Below are positions 33,791 through 42,974 of a stretch of 64,000 bases of DNA, one piece after another. Location of the stretch: NCBI RefSeq assembly GCF_004352855.1, contig NZ_SJSC01000003.1, positions 186,001-250,000 on the forward strand, read 5' to 3'. Under the pieces are notes generated by a model. The model saw only the letters and a program-made list of their open reading frames with translations. It had not been told where the DNA came from and searched no databases. Position numbers and translations under genes: made by a program. The DNA is from Marinomonas sp. KMM3893 (lineage in GTDB: Bacteria; Pseudomonadota; Gammaproteobacteria; Pseudomonadales; Marinomonadaceae). The first letter of the stretch is position 1. Each line of letters starts with the position of its first letter.

Positions 33791-34594
33791 ATGAATAATT
33801 CCTTCAAAATGGTCGCTAATCGCAGTATTCGTTTGTGCGGTAATCTGGTGAAAATATTCTCTTATCCGTTCCATTTTATTTTTCCTAACCTGCGTTTTAC
33901 CCTCCCTGACTACTCTAAAGCCAAGATTACCACTCATAACCGATCCGCTATTCCTAAGGTTATTTGGCAGACTAATTATTCCAATCGCTGTACCTTACCC
34001 GTCTATGTGAACTACCTTTTTAATCGTATGATGTCGCTGGATTACGATTACCGTTATGTCAGTACAGAGGCGCGGGAGAGGTTTATGAAAGAGCAGGCTC
34101 CTGTTGAAGTGTACCGAGCCTATTTAAAACTCAATGACGGCGCTGCGCAGGCGGATCTGTGGCGAGCCGTGAACTTATACGTCAATGGTGGTGTGTACAT
34201 GGACATAGACGCATCACTTGTGTGGCCGCTTAGCCAAACGCTAAAAGAAGATCACGATGCCTTGTATATTAAGTTTAAGAAGAACAATACAGAGTTCACC
34301 AATTTCTTTTTAGCGGCCACACCGAACAATCATCACTACCAATGTGCTATCGATAAAATTGTCTCCAACATTAATCGTTATCGAATATTGAAAAAGAAAG
34401 GCGTTTATAACACCACTGGGCCGACTGTATGGAATGACGTGTTAAAGGGAGAAGTCGTCGCGAGTTTGCCAAGAGGTTATGTTTGTATTCAAGGGGCTTT
34501 TACCAATGAGCACTTTCAATATCTCGATAAGCCGAAAGGCAAATGGACACATCTTCATGACGATGACCTGATTAAGGCCGCTCCTAGTCGCTAA
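33791..34594 (+). CDS. GT32-like glycosyltransferase
   Basis: A 267-residue protein. IPKVIWQTNYS opens the catalytic region near residue 55. GAAQADLWRAVNLYVNGGVYMDIDAS carries the DxD motif, giving the sugar-binding DXD domain of GT32/OCH1-type enzymes. These bind a nucleotide-sugar and metal through DxD. The acceptor is unknown, and lipopolysaccharide or capsule is typical. No other surface-sugar genes are nearby, so it is an isolated gene, possibly acquired. It ends at a bidirectional terminator. Confidence 0.8.
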   Translation: MNNSFKMVANRSIRLCGNLVKIFSYPFHFIFPNLRFTLPDYSKAKITTHNRSAIPKVIWQTNYSNRCTLPVYVNYLFNRMMSLDYDYRYVSTEARERFMKEQAPVEVYRAYLKLNDGAAQADLWRAVNLYVNGGVYMDIDASLVWPLSQTLKEDHDALYIKFKKNNTEFTNFFLAATPNNHHYQCAIDKIVSNINRYRILKKKGVYNTTGPTVWNDVLKGEVVASLPRGYVCIQGAFTNEHFQYLDKPKGKWTHLHDDDLIKAAPSR

Positions 34595-34618
34595 CACAAA
34601 CCACCTTTATTGCGCTTA

Positions 34619-34647
34619 TTAAAACGCCCTGAGAACAGGGCGTTTTA
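34619..34647. terminator. Bidirectional terminator between convergent genes
   Basis: AAAACGCCCTG and CAGGGCGTTTT pair perfectly around an AGAA loop. Confidence 0.9.
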
Positions 34648-34654
34648 TGGGCGG

Positions 34655-35419
34655 TTATTTGCTTAAAAAACGTTTTACCAAACCCGTAAATACGGCGGGT
34701 TTTTCGGCGTGCAACCAATGGCCTGTGTCTGGGATCATTTTGAATTCTGCGTTAGGAAAGAGTGCCATGATGGCGCTTTGGTAATCGGCCACTATGTAGT
34801 TCGACTTTTCCCCTTTGATAAACAGCGTTGGCGTATCGATGGGCGTAGTAATCTCTGGTTTTTGTAGAATCGTGGCGTAACTGTTGGCGATGTTATCGAG
34901 AGAGAGTACCAAACTTAAACCTTTGTCTGTTTTTGTAAGATTTTTCAGTAAGAACTGTCTAATAGGCAGGCTTGGTTCGAATTGGCTCAATAAGGTGTCG
35001 GCTTGTTTGCGCGATTGAAGGTCTGCTTGGTCAATGGCTTTTAGGCCTTTGAATATGTCGGTGTGGCCTGGCTGATAATCCACAGGGGAAATGTCTGCGA
35101 TAATCAGCTTTGTCACTTGGTTTGGCTTGGCCATGGCGGCCATCTGCATGGCAACTTTTCCGCCCATTGAGTGTCCGAGAAGAGAGAAGGAGGACAGCTG
35201 AGTTGAATTGGCCCACGCTAGAATAGCGCTGGCCATTTTAGGGTAGCTGGCTTCTTCTAACGCAGAGGACTTACCATGATTGGGCAAATCTAAGCAATAC
35301 ACAGTAAAGTGTTCAGCAAGAGATTGCGCGATAGAGTGCCAGTTGTCTGCGTTGCCAAAAAGGCCATGAATGATGACAAGGGCAGGGCCAGATTCACCGT
35401 ATTGTTTTGCGTGTATCAT
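34655..35419 (-). CDS. Alpha/beta hydrolase, YbfF-type esterase
   Basis: About 254 residues from the ATG at 35419, with AAGG 5 bases upstream. Upstream in-frame starts at 35440 and 35485 are less well placed. Landmarks are VIIHGLFGNADNWH (oxyanion region), LDLPNHGKS, the nucleophile elbow LGHSMGGKVAM and DTGHWLHAEKP (catalytic His). It resembles E. coli YbfF, an esterase active on acyl-CoA and short esters in vitro. The true substrate is unknown. Confidence 0.82.
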   Translation of the reverse strand: MIHAKQYGESGPALVIIHGLFGNADNWHSIAQSLAEHFTVYCLDLPNHGKSSALEEASYPKMASAILAWANSTQLSSFSLLGHSMGGKVAMQMAAMAKPNQVTKLIIADISPVDYQPGHTDIFKGLKAIDQADLQSRKQADTLLSQFEPSLPIRQFLLKNLTKTDKGLSLVLSLDNIANSYATILQKPEITTPIDTPTLFIKGEKSNYIVADYQSAIMALFPNAEFKMIPDTGHWLHAEKPAVFTGLVKRFLSK

Positions 35420-35506
35420 AATAACCTTATTGTTCAACATCGAATTTAACCTATTGTAACAAGTCTTTAGACTGTTCGCTTCCATTCAAACAAGGCACTT
35501 TTTTTC

Positions 35507-36112
35507 ATGTTAGATACCTTTTTTATTCGAAATTTAAAACAACCATTAGCCCGCTTAGCGCAAGGCTTGGATGCACTCGGCGTCACGGCCAATGGCATTA
35601 CCGTGGTCGGTTTTCTGTTTGGCATTTTAGTCTTGCCAGCCCTCTATTTTGAGATGACCTTTGTGGCGCTGTTGTTGATTGTGTTCAATCGCGCGATGGA
35701 TGGATTGGATGGCGCGGTGGCGCGTATTCAAGGACCAACCGATTTGGGTGGTTATTTAGACATTACGTTGGATTTTATTTTTTATTCCGCGGTGGTGTTT
35801 GGTTTCGCGTTGATGAACCCTGCTGAAAATGCCTTGGCCGCCAGCTTTTTGATTTTTGCGTTTATGGGCACGGGAAGCAGCTTTTTAGCCTTTGCTATCA
35901 TGGCGGAAAAACGCAATATCGAGCGTTTAGACTATGGTCGCAAGTCGCTTTATTTTTTAGGAGGCTTAACAGAAGGCACAGAGACAATCTTGTTCTTGGT
36001 GCTTATTTGTCTGCTACCTAGTTACTTTTCAGTGTTGGCTTATGTATTTGGGGCAGCGTGTTGGGTAACGACAGCAACTCGTCTCTACGCAGGTTACCGG
36101 ACTTTGTCTTAG
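35507..36112 (+). CDS. CDP-alcohol phosphatidyltransferase family membrane protein
   Basis: A 201-residue inner-membrane protein with five or six helices. The family motif DGxxAR-x8-9-Gx3Dx3D appears in MDGLDGAVARIQ and GGYLDITLDF. It transfers a phosphatidyl or similar group from CDP-diacylglycerol to an alcohol. The subfamily looks closer to small uncharacterised PgsA-like proteins, and the acceptor cannot be read. It is divergent from the hydrolase gene with a gap of 87 bases. Confidence 0.85.
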   Translation: MLDTFFIRNLKQPLARLAQGLDALGVTANGITVVGFLFGILVLPALYFEMTFVALLLIVFNRAMDGLDGAVARIQGPTDLGGYLDITLDFIFYSAVVFGFALMNPAENALAASFLIFAFMGTGSSFLAFAIMAEKRNIERLDYGRKSLYFLGGLTEGTETILFLVLICLLPSYFSVLAYVFGAACWVTTATRLYAGYRTLS

Positions 36113-36153
36113 GCGCTATGTGTGCCTTGCTCTAGGGGGAGTGCGATGAAGGG

Positions 36154-36179
36154 CTGGCCATTGACAATGCAATGGCCAG
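36154..36179. terminator. Perfect hairpin between convergent genes, no T tract
   Basis: CTGGCCATTG and CAATGGCCAG pair fully with an ACAATG loop, between the CDP-alcohol transferase and yfaE stops. Confidence 0.65.
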
Positions 36180-36200
36180 AATATCTTTATTTATGGGGGG

Positions 36201-36497
36201 TTATTCGTGGAAAAACGCGATTTCAATGTCGCTTTTTACGATTGCACAGCAGGCAAGCATGTAGCCACTGTGAACCCAAGCGAGGGGCTCAAATGGGTAT
36301 TCCACCTGACCCCATAAGAGTTTGATTGAGCAAGATGAGCAGTAACCTTCGCGGCATTGATATTCTATGTGAATACCGGCTCTTTCAAGCTGAGGGAGCA
36401 AAGGCTCGTCTTCAGTGACGAGAAACTGCTGCTTGCCCAATAACACTCGATGGACTTGGTCTTTAGACGGCGTACCTTGTTTAGAGGTCGAAGTCAT
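36201..36497 (-). CDS. yfaE: 2Fe-2S ferredoxin YfaE, ribonucleotide reductase maintenance
   Basis: A 98-residue plant-type ferredoxin with the cysteine pattern CREGYCSSC and a distal Cys in LACCAIV. YfaE supplies electrons to regenerate the diferric-tyrosyl radical of class Ia NrdB. Its start lies inside the end of nrdB (17-base overlap), so the two are translationally coupled. The N-terminus is about 12 residues longer than in E. coli. Confidence 0.92.
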   Translation of the reverse strand: MTSTSKQGTPSKDQVHRVLLGKQQFLVTEDEPLLPQLERAGIHIEYQCREGYCSSCSIKLLWGQVEYPFEPLAWVHSGYMLACCAIVKSDIEIAFFHE

Positions 36498-37614
36498 CGA
36501 AGTCTGAATCGTCTAAGTTATTGTCTGTTTGACCTACCAAGTAAGAGCTGATTTCCGCTTCTTGTGGCGCCACTTGTACGTTGTCACTGACTAACCAAGC
36601 ATTGATCCAAGGAATTGGGTTGTGCTTAGTACCGAAGCAAGCGTCTAGACCCACTGCCTGCATGCGCACATTGGTAATGTATTCAACATATTGACCAAGA
36701 ATTTGTGCATTCAAACCAATCATTGAACCATCTTTAAAGAGGTAGCTTGCCCATTCTTTTTCTTGCTCGGCGGCTTCTATGAAGATGTTGCGAACTTCTT
36801 CTTGGCATTCTGCTGCAATAACAGCCATTTCTGGGTCATCTTTGCCTGATGCCATTAGGTTCAGCATGTGCTGAGTGCCCGTTAGGTGAAGGGCTTCATC
36901 GCGAGCGATCAGTTTGATGATCTTAGCGTTGCCTTCCATGAGTGTGCGTTCGGCAAACGCAAAGCTACACGCGAAGCTCACGTAGAAACGAATGGCTTCT
37001 AAAACGTTTACCGACGCAATGGTTAGATAGAGGGCTTTTTTAAGCGTCGGCATTGAGATCTCAACATTGCCTTTGCCTGGAATATGGTGCGTGCCCATGC
37101 CTAGCGTGTTGTACAAACTCACCATTTCAATTAAACGGTCGTAGTAGACAGAGACGCTGTCTGCGCGTTTGGTGATTTCCGTGTTGACGGTAATGTCGTC
37201 AAAAATGACGGTCGGATCATTGACGATATTACGAATAATATGAGTGTAAGAACGGCTGTGGATGGTCTCACTGAAAGACCATGTTTCAATCCAAGTTTCT
37301 AATTCAGGTAGAGAAACAATCGGTAATAACGCGACATTCGGTGAGCGGCCTTGCACACTGTCTAGCAAGGTTTGGTATTTCAGGTTGCTCAAAAAGATGT
37401 GTTGTTCATGCTCTGCCAATCGTTGGAAATCTTTGCGATCGCTAGAAAGATCCACTTCTTCTGGGCGCCAAAAGAAAGACAATTGTTTTTCAATCAGCTT
37501 TTCAAAAATAGGGTGTTTTTGCTGGTCGTAGCGAGCAACATTGACATTTTCACCAAAGAACATAGGTTCTTTCATACTATCGAATTGCTTGCGGTTAAAA
37601 GTCGAGTAACTCAT
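36481..37614 (-). CDS. nrdB: Class Ia ribonucleoside-diphosphate reductase, beta subunit
   Basis: A 377-residue protein with the di-iron and radical signature [16 protein letters not shown], radical tyrosine Y123, and [14 protein letters not shown] for metal ligands. The acidic C-terminal tail ([10 protein letters not shown]) docks on NrdA. It carries the tyrosyl radical used to reduce NDPs to dNDPs. It follows nrdA after a 176-base spacer with a hairpin, and overlaps yfaE. Confidence 0.96.
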   Translation of the reverse strand: MSYSTFNRKQFDSMKEPMFFGENVNVARYDQQKHPIFEKLIEKQLSFFWRPEEVDLSSDRKDFQRLAEHEQHIFLSNLKYQTLLDSVQGRSPNVALLPIVSLPELETWIETWSFSETIHSRSYTHIIRNIVNDPTVIFDDITVNTEITKRADSVSVYYDRLIEMVSLYNTLGMGTHHIPGKGNVEISMPTLKKALYLTIASVNVLEAIRFYVSFACSFAFAERTLMEGNAKIIKLIARDEALHLTGTQHMLNLMASGKDDPEMAVIAAECQEEVRNIFIEAAEQEKEWASYLFKDGSMIGLNAQILGQYVEYITNVRMQAVGLDACFGTKHNPIPWINAWLVSDNVQVAPQEAEISSYLVGQTDNNLDDSDFDDFDL

Positions 37615-37702
37615 TGCTCAGGGGATTCCTTAAATTCGTCAGGCATTCTAGAGAGGAAGGCCTTAGAGAGTGATTAATTTTCTGTTTCGCTTTACACAAC
37701 TA

Positions 37703-37723
37703 AGCCCCATCTAGGATGGGGCT
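37703..37723 (-). promoter_or_regulatory. Intercistronic hairpin between nrdA and nrdB
   Basis: AGCCCCATC and GATGGGGCT pair around TAG, with no T tract. It is likely an mRNA processing or stability element setting subunit ratio, or partial termination. Confidence 0.6.
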
Positions 37724-37790
37724 CGTGTCTGCGCTATTTCAACGGTATTAGTTTACCAATAACGCAGGGTCTGTAAGACAAATATCAGAC

Positions 37791-40055
37791 CTAAATTTTA
37801 CAAGCACCACCAGCACAGTCATCAATATCGTCTTGCTGATCGTCCGCGCCGTCACGGGTGTTATGGTAATAAAGCGTTTTAACACCCAGTTTGTAAGCGG
37901 TTAGAAGGTCTTTCAGGATTACCTTCATTGGCACTTTTTGAGACTCAAATTTCTGTGGATCGTAGTTTGTGTTTGCTGAAATCGCTTGGTCGACAAACTT
38001 CTGCATAATACCCACAAGCTGCAAGTAACCATCGTTTGAAGGGATGGTCCATAGTAGCTCATATTGCTCTTTTAGGCGATCAAACTCAGGTACCACTTGT
38101 TTCAGGATACCGTCTTTGCTGGCTTTCACAGAGACAAAACCACGTGGTGGCTCAATGCCATTGGTTGCGTTGCTGATCTGAGACGAGGTTTCAGAAGGCA
38201 TCAGCGCCGTGAGTGTTGAGTTACGCAAACCGTGCGTCACTATGTCGCTACGCAATGTTTCCCAATCGTAGTAAAGCTCAGGAGAAACGATGTTATCGAT
38301 TTCTTTTTTGTAAGAATCGATTGGCAAAATGCCTTTTGCGTAGGTCGTTTCGTTGAACGCCAAGCAAGGGCCGAATTCTTTCGCCAACTTATTCGAAGCT
38401 TTTAGTAGGTAATACTGAATCGCTTCGAAGGTTTTGTGAGTCAATTCGTTGGCACTGCCATCCGAGTAACGCACACCATTTTTCGCAAGGTAGTATGCGT
38501 AGTTGATCACACCCACACCCAAAGTACGGCGCAGTTCAGTCGCACGTTGTGCGGCTGGGATTGGGTAGTTTTGGTAATCAAGCAAAGCGTCTAATGCGCG
38601 AACGATCAGTTCAGACAGCTCTTCTAGTTCATCAAGGTTGTCCAACGCGCCAAGGTTAAAGGCAGACAGAGTACAAAGGGCGATTTCGCCTTCTGGATCG
38701 TCGATGCGATTTAATGGTTTTGTCGGTAGCGCGATTTCTAGGCACAAGTTACTTTGTTTAACCGGCGCAACGGCTGGGTCAAACGGGCTGTGCGTATTAC
38801 AGTGGTCCACGTTTTGTAGATAGATACGACCAGTGCTTGCACGCTCAGAAGCAAACAAGGTAAAGAGTTCAGACGCTTTAATGGTTTGCTTGCGAATGGA
38901 CTCATCTTGTTCGTATTGAACGTATAGACGGTCAAACTCTTCTTGGTCAGCAAAGAAGGCATCGTATAGACCAGGCACATCGGATGGGCTGAACAAGGTG
39001 ATGTTGCCGCCTTTGATCAAGCGTTGGTACATCAAACGGTTAAACTGAACGCCGTAATCTAGGTGACGAACACGGTTTTCTTCCACACCACGGTTGTTTT
39101 TCAATACCAACAGGCTTTCTACTTCTAGATGCCAGATAGGGTAGAAAACAGTCGCAGCACCACCACGTACACCACCTTGTGAACAGCTTTTTACCGCTGT
39201 CTGGAAGTGTTTGTAGAATGGGATACAGCCTGTATGGAAAGCTTCACCACCACGGATTGGGCTACCCAAAGCGCGAATGGCACCAGCGTTCACACCAATA
39301 CCAGCACGTTGACTGACGTACTTAACGATGGCGCTAGAGGTTGCGTTGATAGAATCCAGCGAGTCGCCACATTCGATCAAGACACAGCTACTAAACTGAC
39401 GTGTTGGCGTACGGATGCCAGACATGATCGGTGTTGGTAGCGAGATTTTGAACTTAGAAACCGCGTCGTAAAAACGTTTGATCAATAACAAACGCTCACT
39501 CTTATCGTAGCCTGCAAACAAACACGCAGCGACCAGAATATAAATAAACTGTGGGCTTTCGAAGATTTGACCAGTTACACGGTTTTGAACGAGGTATTTC
39601 CCTTCTAGTTGCTTAACGGCAGCGTAAGAGAAGTCCATGTCACGAGAGTGATCAATGAAGCTGTTTAGTTGCTCAAAATCTTCTTTAGAATAATCTTTTA
39701 ACAGATTCTCATCGTAACGTTTTTGCTCAACAAGGTTTTGTACATGATCATAAAGATGCGGTGGCTCAAAATCGCCGAATGCTTTTTTACGCAAATGGAA
39801 GATAGCAAGACGCGCTGCAAGATATTGGTAATCTGGGGTGTTTTCCGAGATTAGATCCGCCGCCGATTTGATCAAAGTTTCGTGAATATCAGTGGTTCGA
39901 ATCCCTTCAAAGAACTGAATTTGGGCTTTTAATTCGACTTGGGAAACGGAGACATTGTCTAAGCCATCAGCGGCCCATGTAATGACTTTATGAATCTTCT
40001 CAAGATTGATGTTTTCGGTCTGCCCGTTACGCTTAGTAACTGTGAGAGTGCTCAT
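37791..40055 (-). CDS. nrdA: Class Ia ribonucleoside-diphosphate reductase, alpha subunit
   Basis: A 754-residue catalytic subunit. The N-terminal ATP-cone (residues 1 to about 95, TVTKRNGQTENINLEKIHK) gives ATP/dATP overall activity control. Active-site landmarks are QFSSCVLIECGDSLDSI, LCLEIALPT and ALMPSETSSQISNATNGIEP. The C-terminal redox pair lies in DDCAGGACKI (two Cys reduced by thioredoxin or glutaredoxin). It is first gene of nrdA-nrdB-yfaE, behind two NrdR boxes. Length matches E. coli NrdA (761). Confidence 0.96.
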   Translation of the reverse strand: MSTLTVTKRNGQTENINLEKIHKVITWAADGLDNVSVSQVELKAQIQFFEGIRTTDIHETLIKSAADLISENTPDYQYLAARLAIFHLRKKAFGDFEPPHLYDHVQNLVEQKRYDENLLKDYSKEDFEQLNSFIDHSRDMDFSYAAVKQLEGKYLVQNRVTGQIFESPQFIYILVAACLFAGYDKSERLLLIKRFYDAVSKFKISLPTPIMSGIRTPTRQFSSCVLIECGDSLDSINATSSAIVKYVSQRAGIGVNAGAIRALGSPIRGGEAFHTGCIPFYKHFQTAVKSCSQGGVRGGAATVFYPIWHLEVESLLVLKNNRGVEENRVRHLDYGVQFNRLMYQRLIKGGNITLFSPSDVPGLYDAFFADQEEFDRLYVQYEQDESIRKQTIKASELFTLFASERASTGRIYLQNVDHCNTHSPFDPAVAPVKQSNLCLEIALPTKPLNRIDDPEGEIALCTLSAFNLGALDNLDELEELSELIVRALDALLDYQNYPIPAAQRATELRRTLGVGVINYAYYLAKNGVRYSDGSANELTHKTFEAIQYYLLKASNKLAKEFGPCLAFNETTYAKGILPIDSYKKEIDNIVSPELYYDWETLRSDIVTHGLRNSTLTALMPSETSSQISNATNGIEPPRGFVSVKASKDGILKQVVPEFDRLKEQYELLWTIPSNDGYLQLVGIMQKFVDQAISANTNYDPQKFESQKVPMKVILKDLLTAYKLGVKTLYYHNTRDGADDQQDDIDDCAGGACKI

Positions 40056-40097
40056 GCCTTAACTTCCCATTAGTGCATTCTGTGATTTAAGAGGTGT

Positions 40098-40113
40098 TTA
40101 CTGTATCTAGTGT
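40098..40113. promoter_or_regulatory. NrdR box 1 (proximal)
   Basis: TTACTGTATCTAGTGT fits the NrdR-box consensus acaCwaTATaTwGtgt less well than box 2, but lies 32 bp (three helical turns) from it, the usual tandem arrangement. Confidence 0.75.
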
Positions 40114-40129
40114 TAGCTTGCTTGTTAGA

Positions 40130-40145
40130 ACACTACATATAGTGT
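40130..40145. promoter_or_regulatory. NrdR box 2 (distal, near-consensus)
   Basis: ACACTACATATAGTGT is a near-perfect palindromic NrdR box. The ATP-cone repressor NrdR should bind this pair to repress nrdA-nrdB-yfaE when dATP is high. Confidence 0.88.
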
Positions 40146-40364
40146 TTTTATCACCTGACTGTGCGAACAATAGTGCTCTTTTTTTTTAAAATCAAGACTT
40201 GATAATTGCTCCAACTTGAGGGCTGTTGCTTGCTGTAAGTGTCTACTAACTAGGTTCGCCTTAGGAAGCGGAAACTTGGTGGGAGGCAATATGCTTTTTG
40301 CCTTTTTTTAACTATTTTTACGAAAAAAAAATAGCCTTTTTTCTTGCCCAAACATCGAACAGGG

Positions 40365-41084
40365 TTAATGGCTTAGCACTATTTTGGCGAGGGCCACCAA
40401 AGCAAATAAAATTAACTGATGCAACAGATAGATAGGTAAGGCAAAGCGTCCCATGGCACTCAATGCGCGAACCAAAAAGTGGTTTGGAATGGTGCACTTG
40501 TGCCAATTTAGATAACCAAGCAAGGGACCAATGAGAACCACCCCAATCCACGGCAATGGAAAAAGAATGTCCAGTGTTTGGTGGGGCAAATTTAAGTAAT
40601 GTACGATGGTAGGAAGCGCATTAGGGAAATGCAACCAAGAGGTTTCACTGTAGATGACAAGGATAGCACTGCCGATTAAGGCTGATAGAATAGGGCGGCG
40701 ACTTAACGGCCGTACCAAAAAAGTGGCTAGAAAAATAAAGTGTAAAATGCCAAAGAACACCCAGTTATTCGGTAGTGCCAGATAGGTTCCAAGGGAAATC
40801 AGCACCGCGGCCAGCAGTACTTTGGCGTCACGTGGCCAAATAATCAACCTGAGTCGTTGGCGATTAGATAGGTACGCAGACCAGCCAACGGCGGTCAGAA
40901 ATAACGTGACTATGACACGTCTAAAGTCGATCCAAAACGGGTCTGCAAAAGAGAATGAGATAAAGCCAAAATTGCCTAAATCCCAGCAAAGATGAAAGAT
41001 CATCATAAGCAAAACCGCAAAACCTCGATACGCATCAAGGAATGTACTACGTGAAATCTTTAACGTACCAGGATCAGCTGACAT
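40365..41084 (-). CDS. DUF1624 / heparan-alpha-glucosaminide N-acetyltransferase-like membrane protein
   Basis: About 239 residues from the ATG at 41084. The longer reading from 41150 would overlap the divergent alkB gene. Roughly seven membrane helices. The first helix carries FLDAYRGFAVLLMMIFHLCWDL, with the RGxxxxxM and buried His of the HGSNAT/acyltransferase-3-like fold. The family is presumed to acetylate sugars across the membrane, but bacterial members are uncharacterised. Only 17 bases separate its start from that of alkB. Confidence 0.78.
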   Translation of the reverse strand: MSADPGTLKISRSTFLDAYRGFAVLLMMIFHLCWDLGNFGFISFSFADPFWIDFRRVIVTLFLTAVGWSAYLSNRQRLRLIIWPRDAKVLLAAVLISLGTYLALPNNWVFFGILHFIFLATFLVRPLSRRPILSALIGSAILVIYSETSWLHFPNALPTIVHYLNLPHQTLDILFPLPWIGVVLIGPLLGYLNWHKCTIPNHFLVRALSAMGRFALPIYLLHQLILFALVALAKIVLSH

Positions 41085-41101
41085 TGGGGTCCAAAGGAAA
41101 T

Positions 41102-41668
41102 ATGACAAAGAGACGTCGGCCATCATACCGATACTCAAATTCGAGCTCAAGATTTCCTGATCTGCTGCCTTGCCTTAAAACGCGTTTAGCGTGGGAGCAA
41201 GAACGGCTCGTTCTGTTTGGCCGTGAGGTCAGTGTGCCTCGAAAAGTCGCTTTCTTGGGGGATCATGGCCTTTGTTATCGTTATTCAGGCAAAGACCACT
41301 ATGGGCAAGGGTGGCCTGACTGGTTGTTGAGTACGAAACAAGAAGCGGAGCGTTTGTCAGGTCAAGGGTTTAACTCTGTGTTGCTCAATTGGTATCAGGA
41401 TGGCGATGATTATATGGGCTGGCATTCCGACAGCGAAGCAACGCTTGGGCCAGCGCCAGTGGTGACTATGCTAAGTCTAGGGGCAGAAAGGACGTTTTTG
41501 TTTCGATTAAAAGGCAATCACAAGGTGAAGCATGAGCGGTGGTTGGCGAACGAAAGTTGGTTGGTGATGGCGCCATCTACTCAGGTGCTGTGGCAGCATA
41601 GTTTGCCGAAAAGAAGAAAAGTAAAAGAGGAGCGCATAAGTTTAACCTTTCGACTCCTCTTATTTTAA
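41102..41668 (+). CDS. alkB: AlkB-type Fe(II)/2-oxoglutarate dioxygenase
   Basis: About 188 residues from the ATG at 41102 (AAAGGA just upstream). The 2OG-dioxygenase core has MGWHSDSE (iron ligands H and D), a distal His in LWQHSLPK and RISLTFR, the arginine pair that binds 2-oxoglutarate. NSVLLNWYQDGDDYMGWH is characteristic of AlkB homologues near ALKBH2/3. It removes alkyl groups from DNA bases by oxidation. No ada gene is adjacent. Confidence 0.88.
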   Translation: MTKRRRPSYRYSNSSSRFPDLLPCLKTRLAWEQERLVLFGREVSVPRKVAFLGDHGLCYRYSGKDHYGQGWPDWLLSTKQEAERLSGQGFNSVLLNWYQDGDDYMGWHSDSEATLGPAPVVTMLSLGAERTFLFRLKGNHKVKHERWLANESWLVMAPSTQVLWQHSLPKRRKVKEERISLTFRLLLF

Positions 41669-41683
41669 TCACTTTGTACTGAA

Positions 41684-42325
41684 CTATGGCGCTTTGCGCA
41701 CAAGTGTCCACTGGTCGCCAGTTTTATTGAAGCAGAGTCGATCGTGGAGTCGGCTAGGGCGGCCTTGCCAAAACTCAATGAAAGTCGGTTTCAATGTGTA
41801 TCCGCCCCAGTTTTCTGGGCAAGCTACTTTTTGGTTTAAGAAAGCATCGTCTTCTGCTTTAAAGGCTTTTTGCAAGGCTTCTCTATTTTTAATAATGGCG
41901 CTTTGTTTTGACGTGCGAGCGGCCAGTTGACTGCCTCGAGGGCGGCTAGAGAAATAGGTCTCAGACACTTCACGAGCGACTTTTTCTACTTCGCCTTCAA
42001 TGCGAATTTGTCTCGATAGTGTCGGCCAGAAGAAGGTCAAACAAGCTTTGTTGTTGTGTGCAAGCTGTTGACCCTTGTCGCTGTCGTAGTTGGTGAAAAA
42101 GGTAAAACCTGACTCATTTCGATCTTTTAGCAATACGATGCGGGCGTGGGGCTGGCCTTGGGCATCGACTGTGCTGATCATCATGGCGGTTGGATCATCG
42201 ACGCCTTCATCAATGGCGAAAGCAAGCCACTGGTCGAAGAAAGCGAAAGGGTTGTCGCCCGCGCTGTCTTCGAGTAGGTCTTCAAATTGATAATCGCGTC
42301 TAATGGAGTGAAGGTCACGGTTCAT
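41684..42325 (-). CDS. pdxH: Pyridoxamine/pyridoxine 5'-phosphate oxidase
   Basis: About 213 residues from the ATG at 42325, AGGA 7 bases upstream. A TTG at 42331 would overlap the coq7 stop. FMN-binding motifs are ARIVLLKDRNESGFTFFTNY and SRQIRIEGEVEKV. FIEFWQGRPSRLHDR is the substrate-binding signature. It makes PLP with O2. The enzyme normally ends in RLAP, while here it is RKAP. It is in a two-gene unit with coq7, two bases apart. Confidence 0.94.
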   Translation of the reverse strand: MNRDLHSIRRDYQFEDLLEDSAGDNPFAFFDQWLAFAIDEGVDDPTAMMISTVDAQGQPHARIVLLKDRNESGFTFFTNYDSDKGQQLAHNNKACLTFFWPTLSRQIRIEGEVEKVAREVSETYFSSRPRGSQLAARTSKQSAIIKNREALQKAFKAEDDAFLNQKVACPENWGGYTLKPTFIEFWQGRPSRLHDRLCFNKTGDQWTLVRKAP

Positions 42326-42327
42326 AA

Positions 42328-42960
42328 TCAAATCCTGTAAGTAGAGGTTGTCATGACTTTTGAAACCTGGGTCATGATGGCCATAATCGGTTTAGGAAAA
42401 ACATAACCACCTGACGCTAATGCCGCCTGCTTGTGTTTGGCTTCGTCAATGCGCATTTGTGTCAAAATGGCTTTGCTCTTGGCGTCTTGAGCCGGTAACG
42501 CCTCCATGTGTTTGTCCAAATGCAGGCACACCTGGTCTTCTGTGGCGGCCACAAAGCCTAAGCTTAAGCGGTCGCTGATCAGGCCGGCACCGGCCCCAAT
42601 GCTAAAAGACGCACCATAAAACAGCGGGTTTAAAATACTTGGGCGGCTGCCTAGGCTATAGAGTCGTTTTTCACACCAAACCAAATGATCCACTTCCTCT
42701 TCTGCCGCGTGTTCCATTTCTTCTCTGACGGCATCCAATTTTGCTGTGCTGGCTTGGCCTGCGTACAGCGCTTGTGCACAGACTTCGCCAGTGTGATTAA
42801 TGCGCATTAAGCCAATCGAATGTTTGCGTTCGGCTGCGCTTAGTGGTGCTTCTTCCTCGTTGTCGGCCGGTGATACTCGCATGGCACGGGCAGCATGGGG
42901 GACCAATGTTTGTAGGGCGCGATCAAATTGCAACACCGTTCTATCTAGAAAAGAAAACAT
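42328..42960 (-). CDS. coq7: Ubiquinone biosynthesis di-iron hydroxylase Coq7
   Basis: A 210-residue ferritin-like protein. Di-iron ligands lie in [26 protein letters not shown] and [13 protein letters not shown] (ExxH motifs). It adds the C6 hydroxyl of ubiquinone with O2, the role of UbiF in E. coli. Use of Coq7 instead of UbiF is common in Pseudomonas and Oceanospirillales. Next to pdxH downstream, hinT 14 bases upstream, so hinT-coq7-pdxH is probably one transcript. Confidence 0.93.
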   Translation of the reverse strand: MFSFLDRTVLQFDRALQTLVPHAARAMRVSPADNEEEAPLSAAERKHSIGLMRINHTGEVCAQALYAGQASTAKLDAVREEMEHAAEEEVDHLVWCEKRLYSLGSRPSILNPLFYGASFSIGAGAGLISDRLSLGFVAATEDQVCLHLDKHMEALPAQDAKSKAILTQMRIDEAKHKQAALASGGYVFPKPIMAIMTQVSKVMTTSTYRI

Positions 42961-42974
42961 CTAACCTCCTGTCG

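Larger units (their letters stand above)
40056..40364. other. nrdA promoter region
   Basis: 309 bases. The nrdA-proximal 90 bases hold two NrdR boxes. The far end, next to the stop of the DUF1624 gene, is rich in A/T runs and carries the minus-strand sequence CTATTTTT...AAAAATAG followed by A-rich sequence. A terminator for that gene is possible there but not convincing. Confidence 0.5.

Noticed and set aside
36122-36325. Plus-strand ORF of 67 codons after the CDP-alcohol transferase gene
   Set aside because: It overlaps yfaE on the other strand, contains the 36154-36179 hairpin and resembles no protein.
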